From Galbibacter marinus (GTDB taxonomy: Bacteria; Bacteroidota; Bacteroidia; Flavobacteriales; Flavobacteriaceae), in NCBI RefSeq assembly GCF_000300875.1, contig NZ_AMSG01000006.1:1-64000 (forward strand): a DNA stretch of 64,000 nt, given 5' to 3'. The first letter of the stretch is position 1; the number at the start of each line of letters is the position of its first letter. Below are positions 1-7,926 of the stretch, one piece after another. The notes below the pieces were generated by a model. That model was given only the letters and a program-made list of their open reading frames with translations. It was not told the DNA's origin and did not search any database. The translations under genes were made by a program, and so were the position numbers.

Positions 1-241
1 CACCAATTTGAACGTCTAATTTATAGGTACCCTCAGCGTTTTTATATGCTTTCGAGATAGCTGCTTCTGGATAATCAGCTGCTAGAGCTTCTTGAATAGC
101 TGCTGGAACTTCCTCTACAGCGATTTCTTGATATTCATCTTGCATAGTGATTACAAGATCGTTGTTTACTGTCACTGGTGCAGCTGCAAATGCTGTCAAT
201 CCACCTAGTGCTAGGGCTGCTACTAAAATTACTTTTTTCAT
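1..241 (-). CDS. PepSY-like secreted protein (3' end beyond window)
   Basis: The start codon is at 241 and the reading frame stays open to the left edge, so the C-terminus is missing. About 80 residues are visible. They open with a clear Sec signal peptide (MKKVILVAALALGGLTAFAA). An acidic segment follows with the pattern YQEIAVEEVPAAIQEALAADYPEA, then KAYKNAEGTYKLDVQIG. This helix followed by a Lys/Tyr-rich strand is what I know from the small periplasmic PepSY-like (DUF2874-type) proteins of flavobacteria, which are usually about 100 residues and of unknown function. I infer a periplasmic protein. The family call rests on pattern recall, not on a search. Confidence 0.72.
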   Translation of the reverse strand, partial: MKKVILVAALALGGLTAFAAAPVTVNNDLVITMQDEYQEIAVEEVPAAIQEALAADYPEAAISKAYKNAEGTYKLDVQIG

Positions 242-515
242 GATTCTTAAAATTTATATTAAACTTATGTTCTCAATTTGTTTCGCTTAAGTAATTGCTA
301 TTTTTATGCCACTGCATATAGTTTGGATTAAGTTGTTGATTAACAACGTTTTAATTATGAGTGCCATCGATTTTGTAAGAGTGAAAATTGTGTAAAGTGT
401 GTAAGAAGATGTGTAATTGTTACCCATTTTTGTGAGAATTCAGGTATGTGGCATACCCGACTATTCTATTTTGCTATAATAAATGGAGAAGTTGTTTAAA
501 TAACCACCTTAAGGC

Positions 516-1718
516 TTATGATTTTTTCACCCTATTATCATCAAAGGCGGAGGGAAGTAGGGTAGGTATTAATTTAATAAAGATAGGAAGTAATATCGCT
601 CCACCTGGTAGTGCGAAAATCGCTAAGGATGGAATCGACTTAAAGATATCAAGTAATTGCTCCTTTATTTTTCGCCGTTCCTGGTCGGTGAGTTCTGTTG
701 TAGTTGATTTGCTCAATAGGTAAATTAATTCTTTACTCTCACTAAGTTCTCTCAACAGCCGTTTACTGTTTCTTTTTATCAATCGTCTGACTAATTGATG
801 GGAGTTTTCAAAGAATTGTAAGATAGGATTGGCGGTTTTAAAAAGGCTAACACTGTCTTTGTGTTTTTCAAAAAACACGGCCACGTGATTAATGGCGTCT
901 TTTACAACGTCTTGGTCAAGCTCAAGAACCAGTGCAATCTCTTTAATGAAATCTGATTCAGTATATTCTATTTCATGATCTTCCCAAGCAGCTAGTGAAA
1001 CGATATCGATGAAATATTGTCGCTCTGAGGAAGAGTAGCTTCCTTTTAAATCATCCTTATAGGTGTTCACAATAGGATGGTCTTCCATGTCGTGGTAGAG
1101 CAAGGAAGCGCTAAAAAGTTTTAGAAGCTGATTGTCGTTTTCTGTTTTAACCTGTTTGGCATCTATGGCGTAAAAGGCCAGGCTCATTAAGATCCGTTCT
1201 AGTTTTTTCGCCTGTAATTGAATGTCTGATCCCCCTTCTAGGTAATAGACAAACATTAGAACATCTACAAAGAGTAATGAATTGGTCAGTAATTTACTGA
1301 AGTTTTTGGTCAAGAGGTTCTCCATCACATGAACCCTTTGATGGATGATTTTCTCAAGCTTTGCGCTTGGTTTGTTGTCGGTAAATAAACTGGCCAAAAA
1401 TGAAGCCTTCTCAATCTCTAGCTTGGAATAAAAATCAAGAACCTCTTCTAAAAATAAATCAAAATTTATAGGTTGATCCTTTGTGCTGTGGAATTGATAG
1501 GTAGAATAAAGAGCAGTCAATAAGTTGACTTTAGCCATTTCATCCTCTGTAAGTTCATTATCAATGTCCAGAACAGCTGCGACATTTATGTTCGCACCGT
1601 AGATGAACCCAAAACTTCGTAATTCACGATAAAGTACTTGTTCAGAGGGATAAGGGAAATCCTTATCCTTTACAACGTATGCGAATTTGTCAATCCAACC
1701 TTGGGCTGAAGGGTTCAT
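516..1718 (-). CDS. LETM1-related protein
   Basis: A 400-residue protein, mostly helical, without a signal peptide. The last ~60 residues (about 340-395) carry the feature that identifies it: TDQERRKIKEQLLDI followed by IPSLAIFALPGGAILLPI and a hydrophobic run ending LLPSAF. This matches the conserved core of the LETM1 family, a hydrophobic helix with Pro-Gly-Gly plus amphipathic flanks. In flavobacteria such proteins are annotated as LETM1-related and have been linked to biofilm phenotypes; the mechanism is not established. The N-terminal 330 residues resemble nothing I can name. It is a single gene with no close partner on the same strand, and the start fits the gap after it. The family call is good; the function is open. 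Confidence 0.75.
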   Translation of the reverse strand: MNPSAQGWIDKFAYVVKDKDFPYPSEQVLYRELRSFGFIYGANINVAAVLDIDNELTEDEMAKVNLLTALYSTYQFHSTKDQPINFDLFLEEVLDFYSKLEIEKASFLASLFTDNKPSAKLEKIIHQRVHVMENLLTKNFSKLLTNSLLFVDVLMFVYYLEGGSDIQLQAKKLERILMSLAFYAIDAKQVKTENDNQLLKLFSASLLYHDMEDHPIVNTYKDDLKGSYSSSERQYFIDIVSLAAWEDHEIEYTESDFIKEIALVLELDQDVVKDAINHVAVFFEKHKDSVSLFKTANPILQFFENSHQLVRRLIKRNSKRLLRELSESKELIYLLSKSTTTELTDQERRKIKEQLLDIFKSIPSLAIFALPGGAILLPIFIKLIPTLLPSAFDDNRVKKS

Positions 1719-2090
1719 AGCTTCTTAAAACTTTAGGGTGCTAAAATACGATAGTTCTTTTAATATCCTTTTGGAAGCAGGTAAAATTAAGGCGAACAAA
1801 ATGTTCCTAAAATGTGTGTTATGTACTATTTGTTTATTGCACAGTGTGGAGTTAACAATTTTTAACTACTGTGCTTTTGGATTCCTTAAGTCCAATTAGT
1901 AAATGCAACAACCTTTGGTTTTTTGTGTTGCATCTCAAAGGTGAAATTTGAGGAACAATAATCCCTTACTCTTTTTTAAACCTTTAGGCCGTTATGGATT
2001 GGGTATTAAAAATTAATAGATTTTTTAAGCGTTGCTTTATAATAACATCCAAATAGCGTAATTTGGTCTGTAGATACTAACTAAAAAGAC
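1719..2090. other. gene-free stretch between divergent genes
   Basis: About 370 bases separate the LETM1-like gene from the aldo/keto reductase, so both promoters should lie here. I find no exact TTTG-N19-TAnnTTTG promoter. The only structure is a weak 8-bp inverted repeat, ATGCAACA (1903-1910) and TGTTGCAT (1926-1933), around a 15-base loop. No small ORF stands out. Confidence 0.4.
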
Positions 2091-3098
2091 ATGAAAAAAT
2101 ACTTTGCAGAAGAAAACCGATATGAAAAAATGCAATACCGTCGATGTGGCAAAAGTGGAATAAACTTACCGCTTTTATCACTTGGGTTATGGCACAATTT
2201 CGGAAATAACGATGACTTCAAAAATGCAGCGCAAATTTTGCGTTCTGCCTTCGATCATGGGATTACGCATTTTGATTTGGCAAACAATTACGGACCTCCT
2301 TACGGAAGTGCTGAAAAGAATTTTGGTAAAATTTTCAAAAGAGATTTTAAATCCTATAGAGATGAGCTTATCATATCTACCAAAGCAGGTTGGGATATGT
2401 GGCCCGGGCCTTATGGGAATTTCGGATCCAGGAAATACCTAATCTCAAGTTTGGATCAATCCTTAAAACGAATGAAACTGAACTATGTAGACATCTTTTA
2501 CCACCATCGTCCTGATCCAGATACCCCATTAGAAGAGACTATGGGAGCACTTGATCAGATTGTGCGATCCGGAAAAGCGTTATATGTAGGTATTTCACAA
2601 TACAATGCTGCAGATACTAAAAAAGCGGCAGCTATCTTAAAAGCTCAAGGAACACCATTTTTAATTCACCAACCAAGGTATAATATGCTTGATAGATGGG
2701 TTGAAGATAAGCTTCTTGATACCTTGGATCAAGTAGGTATCGGAAGTATTGTGTTCTCGCCTTTAGAACAAGGTATTCTCACCTCCAGGTATTTGGATGG
2801 TATTCCAAAAGATTCAAGAGCAGCCACAGAAGGCAGCTACCTAAAGGCTGACAGGATAACTCCTGAACTTATCGCTAAGATTGGAGCGTTAAATGCTATA
2901 GCGGAGAAAAGGGGTCAGAGTCTGGCACAAATGGCCATAGCGTGGCTTTTAAAAGATCAAAGAGTAACCTCTGTACTTATTGGCGTAAGTAAGGTATCTC
3001 AATTAAAGGATAATATTGAGGCTTTGGACAATTTGAAGTTCACCGCCAAGGAATTAAAAGAAATTGAAACTATTGTTGCTGATGTAAAACTCAATTAA
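2091..3098 (+). CDS. aldo/keto reductase, YghZ/GPR type
   Basis: A cytosolic NADPH-dependent aldo/keto reductase of 335 residues, close to the E. coli YghZ group (L-glyceraldehyde 3-phosphate reductase, AKR14). The match runs the full length: SLGLWHNFG near residue 33, ITHFDLANNYGPP (catalytic Asp62 and Tyr67), ELIISTKAGWDMWPGPYG (Lys98), and YVDIFYHHRPD (active-site His near 139). The family's C-terminal VTSVLIG cofactor segment is present. The alternative start at residue 14 is less likely because YghZ also has an N-terminal extension before MQYR. The YghZ group reduces small aldehydes such as methylglyoxal and glyceraldehyde phosphate; the substrate here is inferred. It is monocistronic, ending at a strong hairpin. 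Confidence 0.88.
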   Translation: MKKYFAEENRYEKMQYRRCGKSGINLPLLSLGLWHNFGNNDDFKNAAQILRSAFDHGITHFDLANNYGPPYGSAEKNFGKIFKRDFKSYRDELIISTKAGWDMWPGPYGNFGSRKYLISSLDQSLKRMKLNYVDIFYHHRPDPDTPLEETMGALDQIVRSGKALYVGISQYNAADTKKAAAILKAQGTPFLIHQPRYNMLDRWVEDKLLDTLDQVGIGSIVFSPLEQGILTSRYLDGIPKDSRAATEGSYLKADRITPELIAKIGALNAIAEKRGQSLAQMAIAWLLKDQRVTSVLIGVSKVSQLKDNIEALDNLKFTAKELKEIETIVADVKLN

Positions 3099-3154
3099 TT
3101 GTTGACTAATAGCAAGAATTCAGTGCTATACAAGCTTTAATTAAAAGCATAAAA

Positions 3155-3191
3155 CCATCAAATGCGGTACTCTAAATACCGCATTTGATGG
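3155..3191. terminator. bidirectional hairpin terminator
   Basis: A perfect 15-bp inverted repeat, CCATCAAATGCGGTA (3155-3169) and TACCGCATTTGATGG (3177-3191), with a 7-base loop. It sits between the convergent aldo/keto reductase and FAD oxidoreductase genes, with A-rich sequence on its left and no long T-run. It most likely ends transcription from both sides. Confidence 0.8.
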
Positions 3192-3215
3192 TAATAGAAA
3201 AACTTATAAGCCTCA

Positions 3216-4601
3216 TTATGGCTTAATGTTTTGATTGATTCGAAATAGATTTTTAGGGTCATATTTCTGTTTTATTTTCTGAAGCCTAGTATAATTGTCA
3301 CGATAACTGGCCTTTATTTGATCTTGGCCTTCATCCATCATAAAGTTTATATACCCTCCTCCCAGAGAATAGGGGTGTATGGCCTCCCAATAAGATCTTG
3401 CCCAATGCGTTATTTTAGGGTTGTTTGTGGGGTCAGGATCAACACCAACGATAACTTGTGACCAATTGGCATCGCGATTCCCCCAAGCACTATCACTGTT
3501 TTTTTTATCATGGCACGCACCATTTACGGGGTAAAAGTGTACTGTAGAATGGGGTGTTGGAAGTCGATTTGCATGTATGATGTTTTGACTTATTGCCTCC
3601 TGGCTGAGGTCCTTTAAAAATGCGGCTTTCCAATACCATTGTAATCCGGAAGGATAGAGGGCGTCGAAAAGTGATTGTAATTGCACGTATGGCATGATTT
3701 CTACATAGTCAAGCGCAGGAGTTTTAAAGCTTCTGAATCGTTCCAACGCTGCGTTAGACTTAATGGTACTCCCGAGATTACACCAAACCAGACCACACAT
3801 TTTTTTAAGGTGTAAATTTTCAGGGAAGATAGCAACCGGAGGTATTGTGAGAAACGCGAAATAGCAGTAAATTTCTTTGGGCGCCTTTAATATAAAGTCT
3901 CTATAAAAAGGCATTATATGCTTGGCCTCTTCCATATGCCATAGCATTGGGCCTCCCTGTATTTTTCCGGCAGGATGGAGCTCAAATAAATACGAGGTAA
4001 CAATTCCAAAATTGCCGCCACCGCCTTGTATTGCCCAAAATAGATCTGGAAAGTTATGTTCATCCACCGTAATTAGTCTACCATCAGCTAAAACGATGTC
4101 AGCTTCTAATAAACTATCTATAGTCAGCCCATAGGCTCTCGAGAGATGACCAAAACCACCGCCCAACGTAAGGCCGGATATTCCAGTTGTCGAAAAAATC
4201 CCTGTTGGAAAAGCCTTACCAAAGGGATCTAGAGCATGGTCAATATCACCCAATAAACAGCCCGCCTCTACTCGTACAGTATTAAATTTTAAATCCACTT
4301 GGATGCCGTTCATCAGACTAAGGTCTATCACAATGCTTTGGTCAGCAACGCCTAGGCCTGCTGCATTATGCCCTCCTGCTCGAATTGCAATTGGGATGTT
4401 GTGTATTTTACCAAATTCCAGGCTATATAAGACATCGGCAATGTTCTGACACCTAACGATCAAGGCAGGTTTTTTGTCAATCATTCCATTATACACTCTT
4501 CTGAACATATCGTAACGATCACTGTCAGGAGTGACTAGTTCTCCTTTTAATTGATTTTCAAATGCTTCTAAAGCTTTAGAATCCAAATGTTTAGTTTTCA
4601 T
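3216..4601 (-). CDS. FAD-binding oxidoreductase, berberine-bridge type
   Basis: A 461-residue flavoenzyme of the PCMH/berberine-bridge group. The FAD domain shows RAGGHN with His78, the usual covalent 8-alpha attachment site, then FPTGIFSTTGISGLTLGGGFG and DGRLITVDEHNFPDLFWAIQ. The Cys that makes a second flavin bond in plant berberine bridge enzymes is replaced (GIFSTTG), so I expect single covalent attachment. The C-terminus carries the family signature YDPKNLFRINQNI. There is no signal peptide, so it is probably cytosolic. Bacterial members oxidise sugars or alcohols, and the substrate cannot be read from the sequence. It is transcribed alone, convergent to the aldo/keto reductase. Confidence 0.86.
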   Translation of the reverse strand: MKTKHLDSKALEAFENQLKGELVTPDSDRYDMFRRVYNGMIDKKPALIVRCQNIADVLYSLEFGKIHNIPIAIRAGGHNAAGLGVADQSIVIDLSLMNGIQVDLKFNTVRVEAGCLLGDIDHALDPFGKAFPTGIFSTTGISGLTLGGGFGHLSRAYGLTIDSLLEADIVLADGRLITVDEHNFPDLFWAIQGGGGNFGIVTSYLFELHPAGKIQGGPMLWHMEEAKHIMPFYRDFILKAPKEIYCYFAFLTIPPVAIFPENLHLKKMCGLVWCNLGSTIKSNAALERFRSFKTPALDYVEIMPYVQLQSLFDALYPSGLQWYWKAAFLKDLSQEAISQNIIHANRLPTPHSTVHFYPVNGACHDKKNSDSAWGNRDANWSQVIVGVDPDPTNNPKITHWARSYWEAIHPYSLGGGYINFMMDEGQDQIKASYRDNYTRLQKIKQKYDPKNLFRINQNIKP

Positions 4602-5055
4602 TTTTATTTTTTGTTGGTTGGTTGAGTAGGTTGAATTCTAGAGTGGGGACAAGGTGGGTTATTGATTCTTCAAACTCTAACTTGCTTTGCAGTATAAAAT
4701 GCAAGGAAAGTTTATCCGATAAACGCGCAAAAAAGTCAATGTTAGTGTTCTTCATAAGGCCATTACAGTGTCTTCTTGTGCATAATAGATAGTAACAAAA
4801 AAGTCAGCTGCATATTCGCAATAATTATAATCGAAACAACCCTTAAATTACTAAATATCCAAAGTTGCAATGTCGAATTAGGATGAAGTGCGAGAAATTA
4901 ACTATAAGAGGTCAATCCTGTCCTAAATAAATTTAAGGCACTCAAAATCTAACCATTTTATGTGGTGCTGGCGTCTGTCCTGTGGAAGTTTCAGTTCCTT
5001 TGATTTATGTTCATTTTGAAGAAGAAGGTAAAATTATCTATATTATGATTTCTGA
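4602..5055. other. gene-free stretch with a possible coding scrap
   Basis: About 450 bases upstream of the FAD oxidoreductase, which should contain its promoter. A short plus-strand frame near 4960-5058 reads like a protein end (VEVSVPLIYVHFEEEGKI) but has no start and stops just before the GH97 remnant. It could be a relic of a SnoaL-like protein, but that is a guess. Nothing else is evident. Confidence 0.3.
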
Positions 5056-6021
5056 TTGAACGAATATGCAGATTTTGATTTGGAACGAATTGCTAAATAT
5101 GCAGCACTAAAAAATGTACGTCTAATCGGGCACCATAGAACTGCAGGAGCTGCGAAACATTACGAAAGTCAAATGGATTCGGCTTTTCAGCTTTATCACA
5201 AAAATGGAATAAATACGGTCAAAACAGGCTATGTGAATAAATACCTGGACACCAGCCAGTGGCACGATAGCCAATATGGAGTAAGACACTACAGAAAGCT
5301 GGTGGAGACCGCAGCGAGGTATCAAATCATGATTAATAATCACGAACCCGTAAAAGGAACTGGTCTTCAGCGAACCTACCCCAATTTAATGACTCAGGAA
5401 GGGGGGAGAGGCCAAGAGTATAATTCCTGGTCTATCGATGGTGGAACCCCACCGGAGCACGCCACTATACTTCCTTTTACCAGAATGCTTGCCGGACCCT
5501 TTGATTTTACTCCAGGAAATTTTGATTATCAAACTCCCAATGGAGCATTGGTGAACACAACTCTAGCCAAACAATTAGCATTATATGTAATTATTTTTAG
5601 CCCATTACAAATGGCTTCCGATTTACCCGAAAATTATAAGAATAAACCCGCTTTTGATTTTATAAAAGATGTTCCGGTAAATTGGTCATTCACTAAGGTC
5701 TTAGATGCTAAAATTGGAAATTACGTGAGTATGGTAAGAAAGGGTCGCAACAGTGAAAATTGGTATCTGGGCGCCATAACCAATAAAGATGGACGAACCG
5801 TTGAGATTCCTTGTGATTTTCTGGATGAAGATAAGCGTTATGAAACTATCATTTATACCGATGGAGTAAATGCAGATTATAAAACCAATCCATATGCCAT
5901 TGACATTGTCTACAAAAGAATCACGGCTAAAGACACCTTAACATTGCAACTGGCGCCAGGAGGAGGAACAGCCGTTTCATTTAAAGCAGTACAACCCAAC
6001 TGTGACATGATAAAGCGCTAA
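5056..6021 (+). pseudogene. GH97 glycoside hydrolase, 5'-truncated
   Basis: Only the C-terminal ~320 residues of a GH97 (SusB-type) enzyme remain; intact members are about 650-740 residues. The frame starts directly after an in-frame TGA with no ATG, so this is a truncation. What is left covers the second half of the catalytic barrel (LIGHHRTAG, INTVKTGYV, INNHEPVKGTGLQRTYPN, QEGGRGQEYN, LPFTRMLAGPFDFTPG) and the C-terminal beta domain. Glutamates in the HEPVK and GRGQEYN motifs, which match family catalytic or calcium-binding positions, survive. The N-terminal sandwich domain and signal peptide are gone. Family members are periplasmic alpha-glucosidases or alpha-galactosidases. I infer a dead gene. 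Confidence 0.82.
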
Positions 6022-6068
6022 TAAGTCCTATAGATATTCTCATATGGTGTTACAAGGGAAATAAATCA

Positions 6069-6689
6069 TTAATATGCCACCAGTAAACCCATTAAGATGA
6101 AAACAATTCCGCTGATGGTATTGAGGTGAAACATCGTTTTGGGGTTTGTTTTTAATCTTTGAGAAAATCCACTGGCCAAAAGAGAGAGCGTTATATACCA
6201 TATGGTTCCCATAATGGCATAACTTAAGCCCAATGTCATAAATGGTATTGGGTTATTTATCTGCTCCGGAACAATGAATTGGGGGAAAAAGGCTAAAAAG
6301 AGTAATGCAACTTTCGGATTTAAAGTATTGGTAACAAGTCCGGACCAATAGCTGTTCGTTTTCCTACCGTTTCGATGGGAGGATGAATCAATATTGACTT
6401 TTGACTTTCTATTTATAAGAGCCATTGTGCCTACATAAACCAAGTAAGTCGCGCCACAATATTTTATGGCAATAAGGGCCGAAGGAACCTTGGAAATGAG
6501 AACAGATAATCCTAAGGCACCAAGTAGCGTATGGATGATAATTCCTGAATTCACACCTAAAGTAGCGTATATTCCGGATTTTCTTCCTTCTCCGATTGAT
6601 TTGTTTAAAACAAATACGGTGTCCATCCCGGGAGTAATAATAAAAAATAGTGTACTGATAATAAAGGTATAAAAGTTTTCGATCCCCAT
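6069..6689 (-). CDS. LysE/RhtB family exporter
   Basis: A 206-residue inner-membrane protein with about six hydrophobic helices. The LysE/RhtB signature is present: an N-terminal ITPGMDTVFVLNKSIGEG, then GINSGI-like ATLGVNSGIIIHTLLGALG, and NTLNPKVALLFLAFFPQF. These transporters export amino acids or related small molecules. It is divergent from a LysR regulator 108 bases away, the classic arrangement in which the regulator senses the exported substrate. The substrate is not visible in the sequence. Length and topology are normal for the family. Confidence 0.88.
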   Translation of the reverse strand: MGIENFYTFIISTLFFIITPGMDTVFVLNKSIGEGRKSGIYATLGVNSGIIIHTLLGALGLSVLISKVPSALIAIKYCGATYLVYVGTMALINRKSKVNIDSSSHRNGRKTNSYWSGLVTNTLNPKVALLFLAFFPQFIVPEQINNPIPFMTLGLSYAIMGTIWYITLSLLASGFSQRLKTNPKTMFHLNTISGIVFILMGLLVAY

Positions 6690-6797
6690 GTTTTTCTTTT
6701 TTTAAATGAATGACAGAATCACAGTGCAAATAAAGTAGAAGAGCTACAAAAGAAAAATACTTATTTTTGCTTAACTAATGCATAAAGTGAATTAATT

Positions 6798-7694
6798 ATG
6801 ACAATTCAACAACTTAGATATTTTTTAGCTCTTGCTCAAGAATTACACTTTTGGAAAACCTCTGAAAAGATGTACTTATCGCAATCGACATTAAGTCGAC
6901 AAATTTTATCATTGGAAGAGGAGTTGGGTTGTAAGTTATTTGAGAGGGACAAAAGAAATGTGAAACTAACAGATGCCGGGCGGTATTTACAAGAGAAATG
7001 GACGGTGCTGATTGATGAGTTTGACAGAACAGTTCAACAAGCTAAAAAAATAGATTTGGGAACCACCGGGGCAGTTAGTATTTCATATCCGGGATCCATA
7101 ATTCATAATTTTCTACCAGAGGTATTAGAATTGTTTTCCAGAGATCTTCCTGAGGTGAAAATCGAATTAATGGAACCGGTAGATAAGGATCAGGAGCGTT
7201 TGCTGCTGGATTACAAAATAGATATATCCTTTAGTAGAGACTCTACTTTGCATCCTTCATTGCTTTGTGAAAAGCTGTACACTGAACTGGTGTGTTTGGT
7301 TGTGCCAAAACAGCATTGGTTAACTCAAGACACCTTTGAGAATCTAAGGGATCTTAAAGATGAAAAGTTTATTACTTCCGGTTTACATCACAACACCTAT
7401 TTTGCTTCGCTACTACGTCAAATGTTTAGTAGTGCGGCAATAGAACCTGAGATACAAATTGAAACCGACTTTGGGGGAATTATCTTAAATCTTGTTTCAC
7501 AAAATCTCGGAGTTTCCATTCTACCTATGTCATTTTCAAAGGCAGAAAATGAGAATCTTCGATTTATTCCATTGGAAGAAACCGTAGACTTATATGTACA
7601 CTGGAGAAAAAACGATCCTAACAGAATTCTCGAACAACTCGTTGTTTATGCAAAGGAGCTTGGTGCAAAGTATGCCTTAAAATCCAAACGTTAA
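6798..7694 (+). CDS. LysR-family transcriptional regulator
   Basis: A 298-residue regulator with an N-terminal winged helix-turn-helix (residues ~1-60: MTIQQLRYFLALAQELHF, then YLSQSTLSRQILSLEEELG and LFERDKRNVKLT) and a type-2 periplasmic-binding-like effector domain (~90-290). It faces the LysE-type exporter, which it probably controls. A TATTTTTG sequence at 6762-6769 fits the Bacteroidota -7 element for this gene, about 30 bases before the ATG; I could not pair it with a convincing TTTG -33 box. The effector molecule is unknown. Confidence 0.9.
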   Translation: MTIQQLRYFLALAQELHFWKTSEKMYLSQSTLSRQILSLEEELGCKLFERDKRNVKLTDAGRYLQEKWTVLIDEFDRTVQQAKKIDLGTTGAVSISYPGSIIHNFLPEVLELFSRDLPEVKIELMEPVDKDQERLLLDYKIDISFSRDSTLHPSLLCEKLYTELVCLVVPKQHWLTQDTFENLRDLKDEKFITSGLHHNTYFASLLRQMFSSAAIEPEIQIETDFGGIILNLVSQNLGVSILPMSFSKAENENLRFIPLEETVDLYVHWRKNDPNRILEQLVVYAKELGAKYALKSKR

Positions 7695-7926
7695 AATCAA
7701 ATGATCCAACTAGTTCTAAGTGATTTTCCTTGTGATTAAGATCCTTCATTTGGGTATTTAAATTCACCCATGGGGCTGTTTGGTGAATGCTTGAGCGGAA
7801 GTAATGTAGTATTCTAGTAAATTAGTCGAGTTTCTATGGTTTCACCGCGGACGTTTGTTAAATTTTTCGGATCTTTGTTGTAAGTTTTTTGTATATTCTA
7901 GACTAAAGTAAAAATTAAAAAAAAGC

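Noticed and set aside
1903-1933. Weak inverted repeat ATGCAACA/TGTTGCAT
   Set aside because: 8 bp with a 15-base loop, no gene end nearby to terminate.
4960-5058. Short plus-strand frame (VEVSVPLIYVHFEEEGKI) as a SnoaL-like gene end
   Set aside because: Only about 35 codons, no start, family assignment is a guess.
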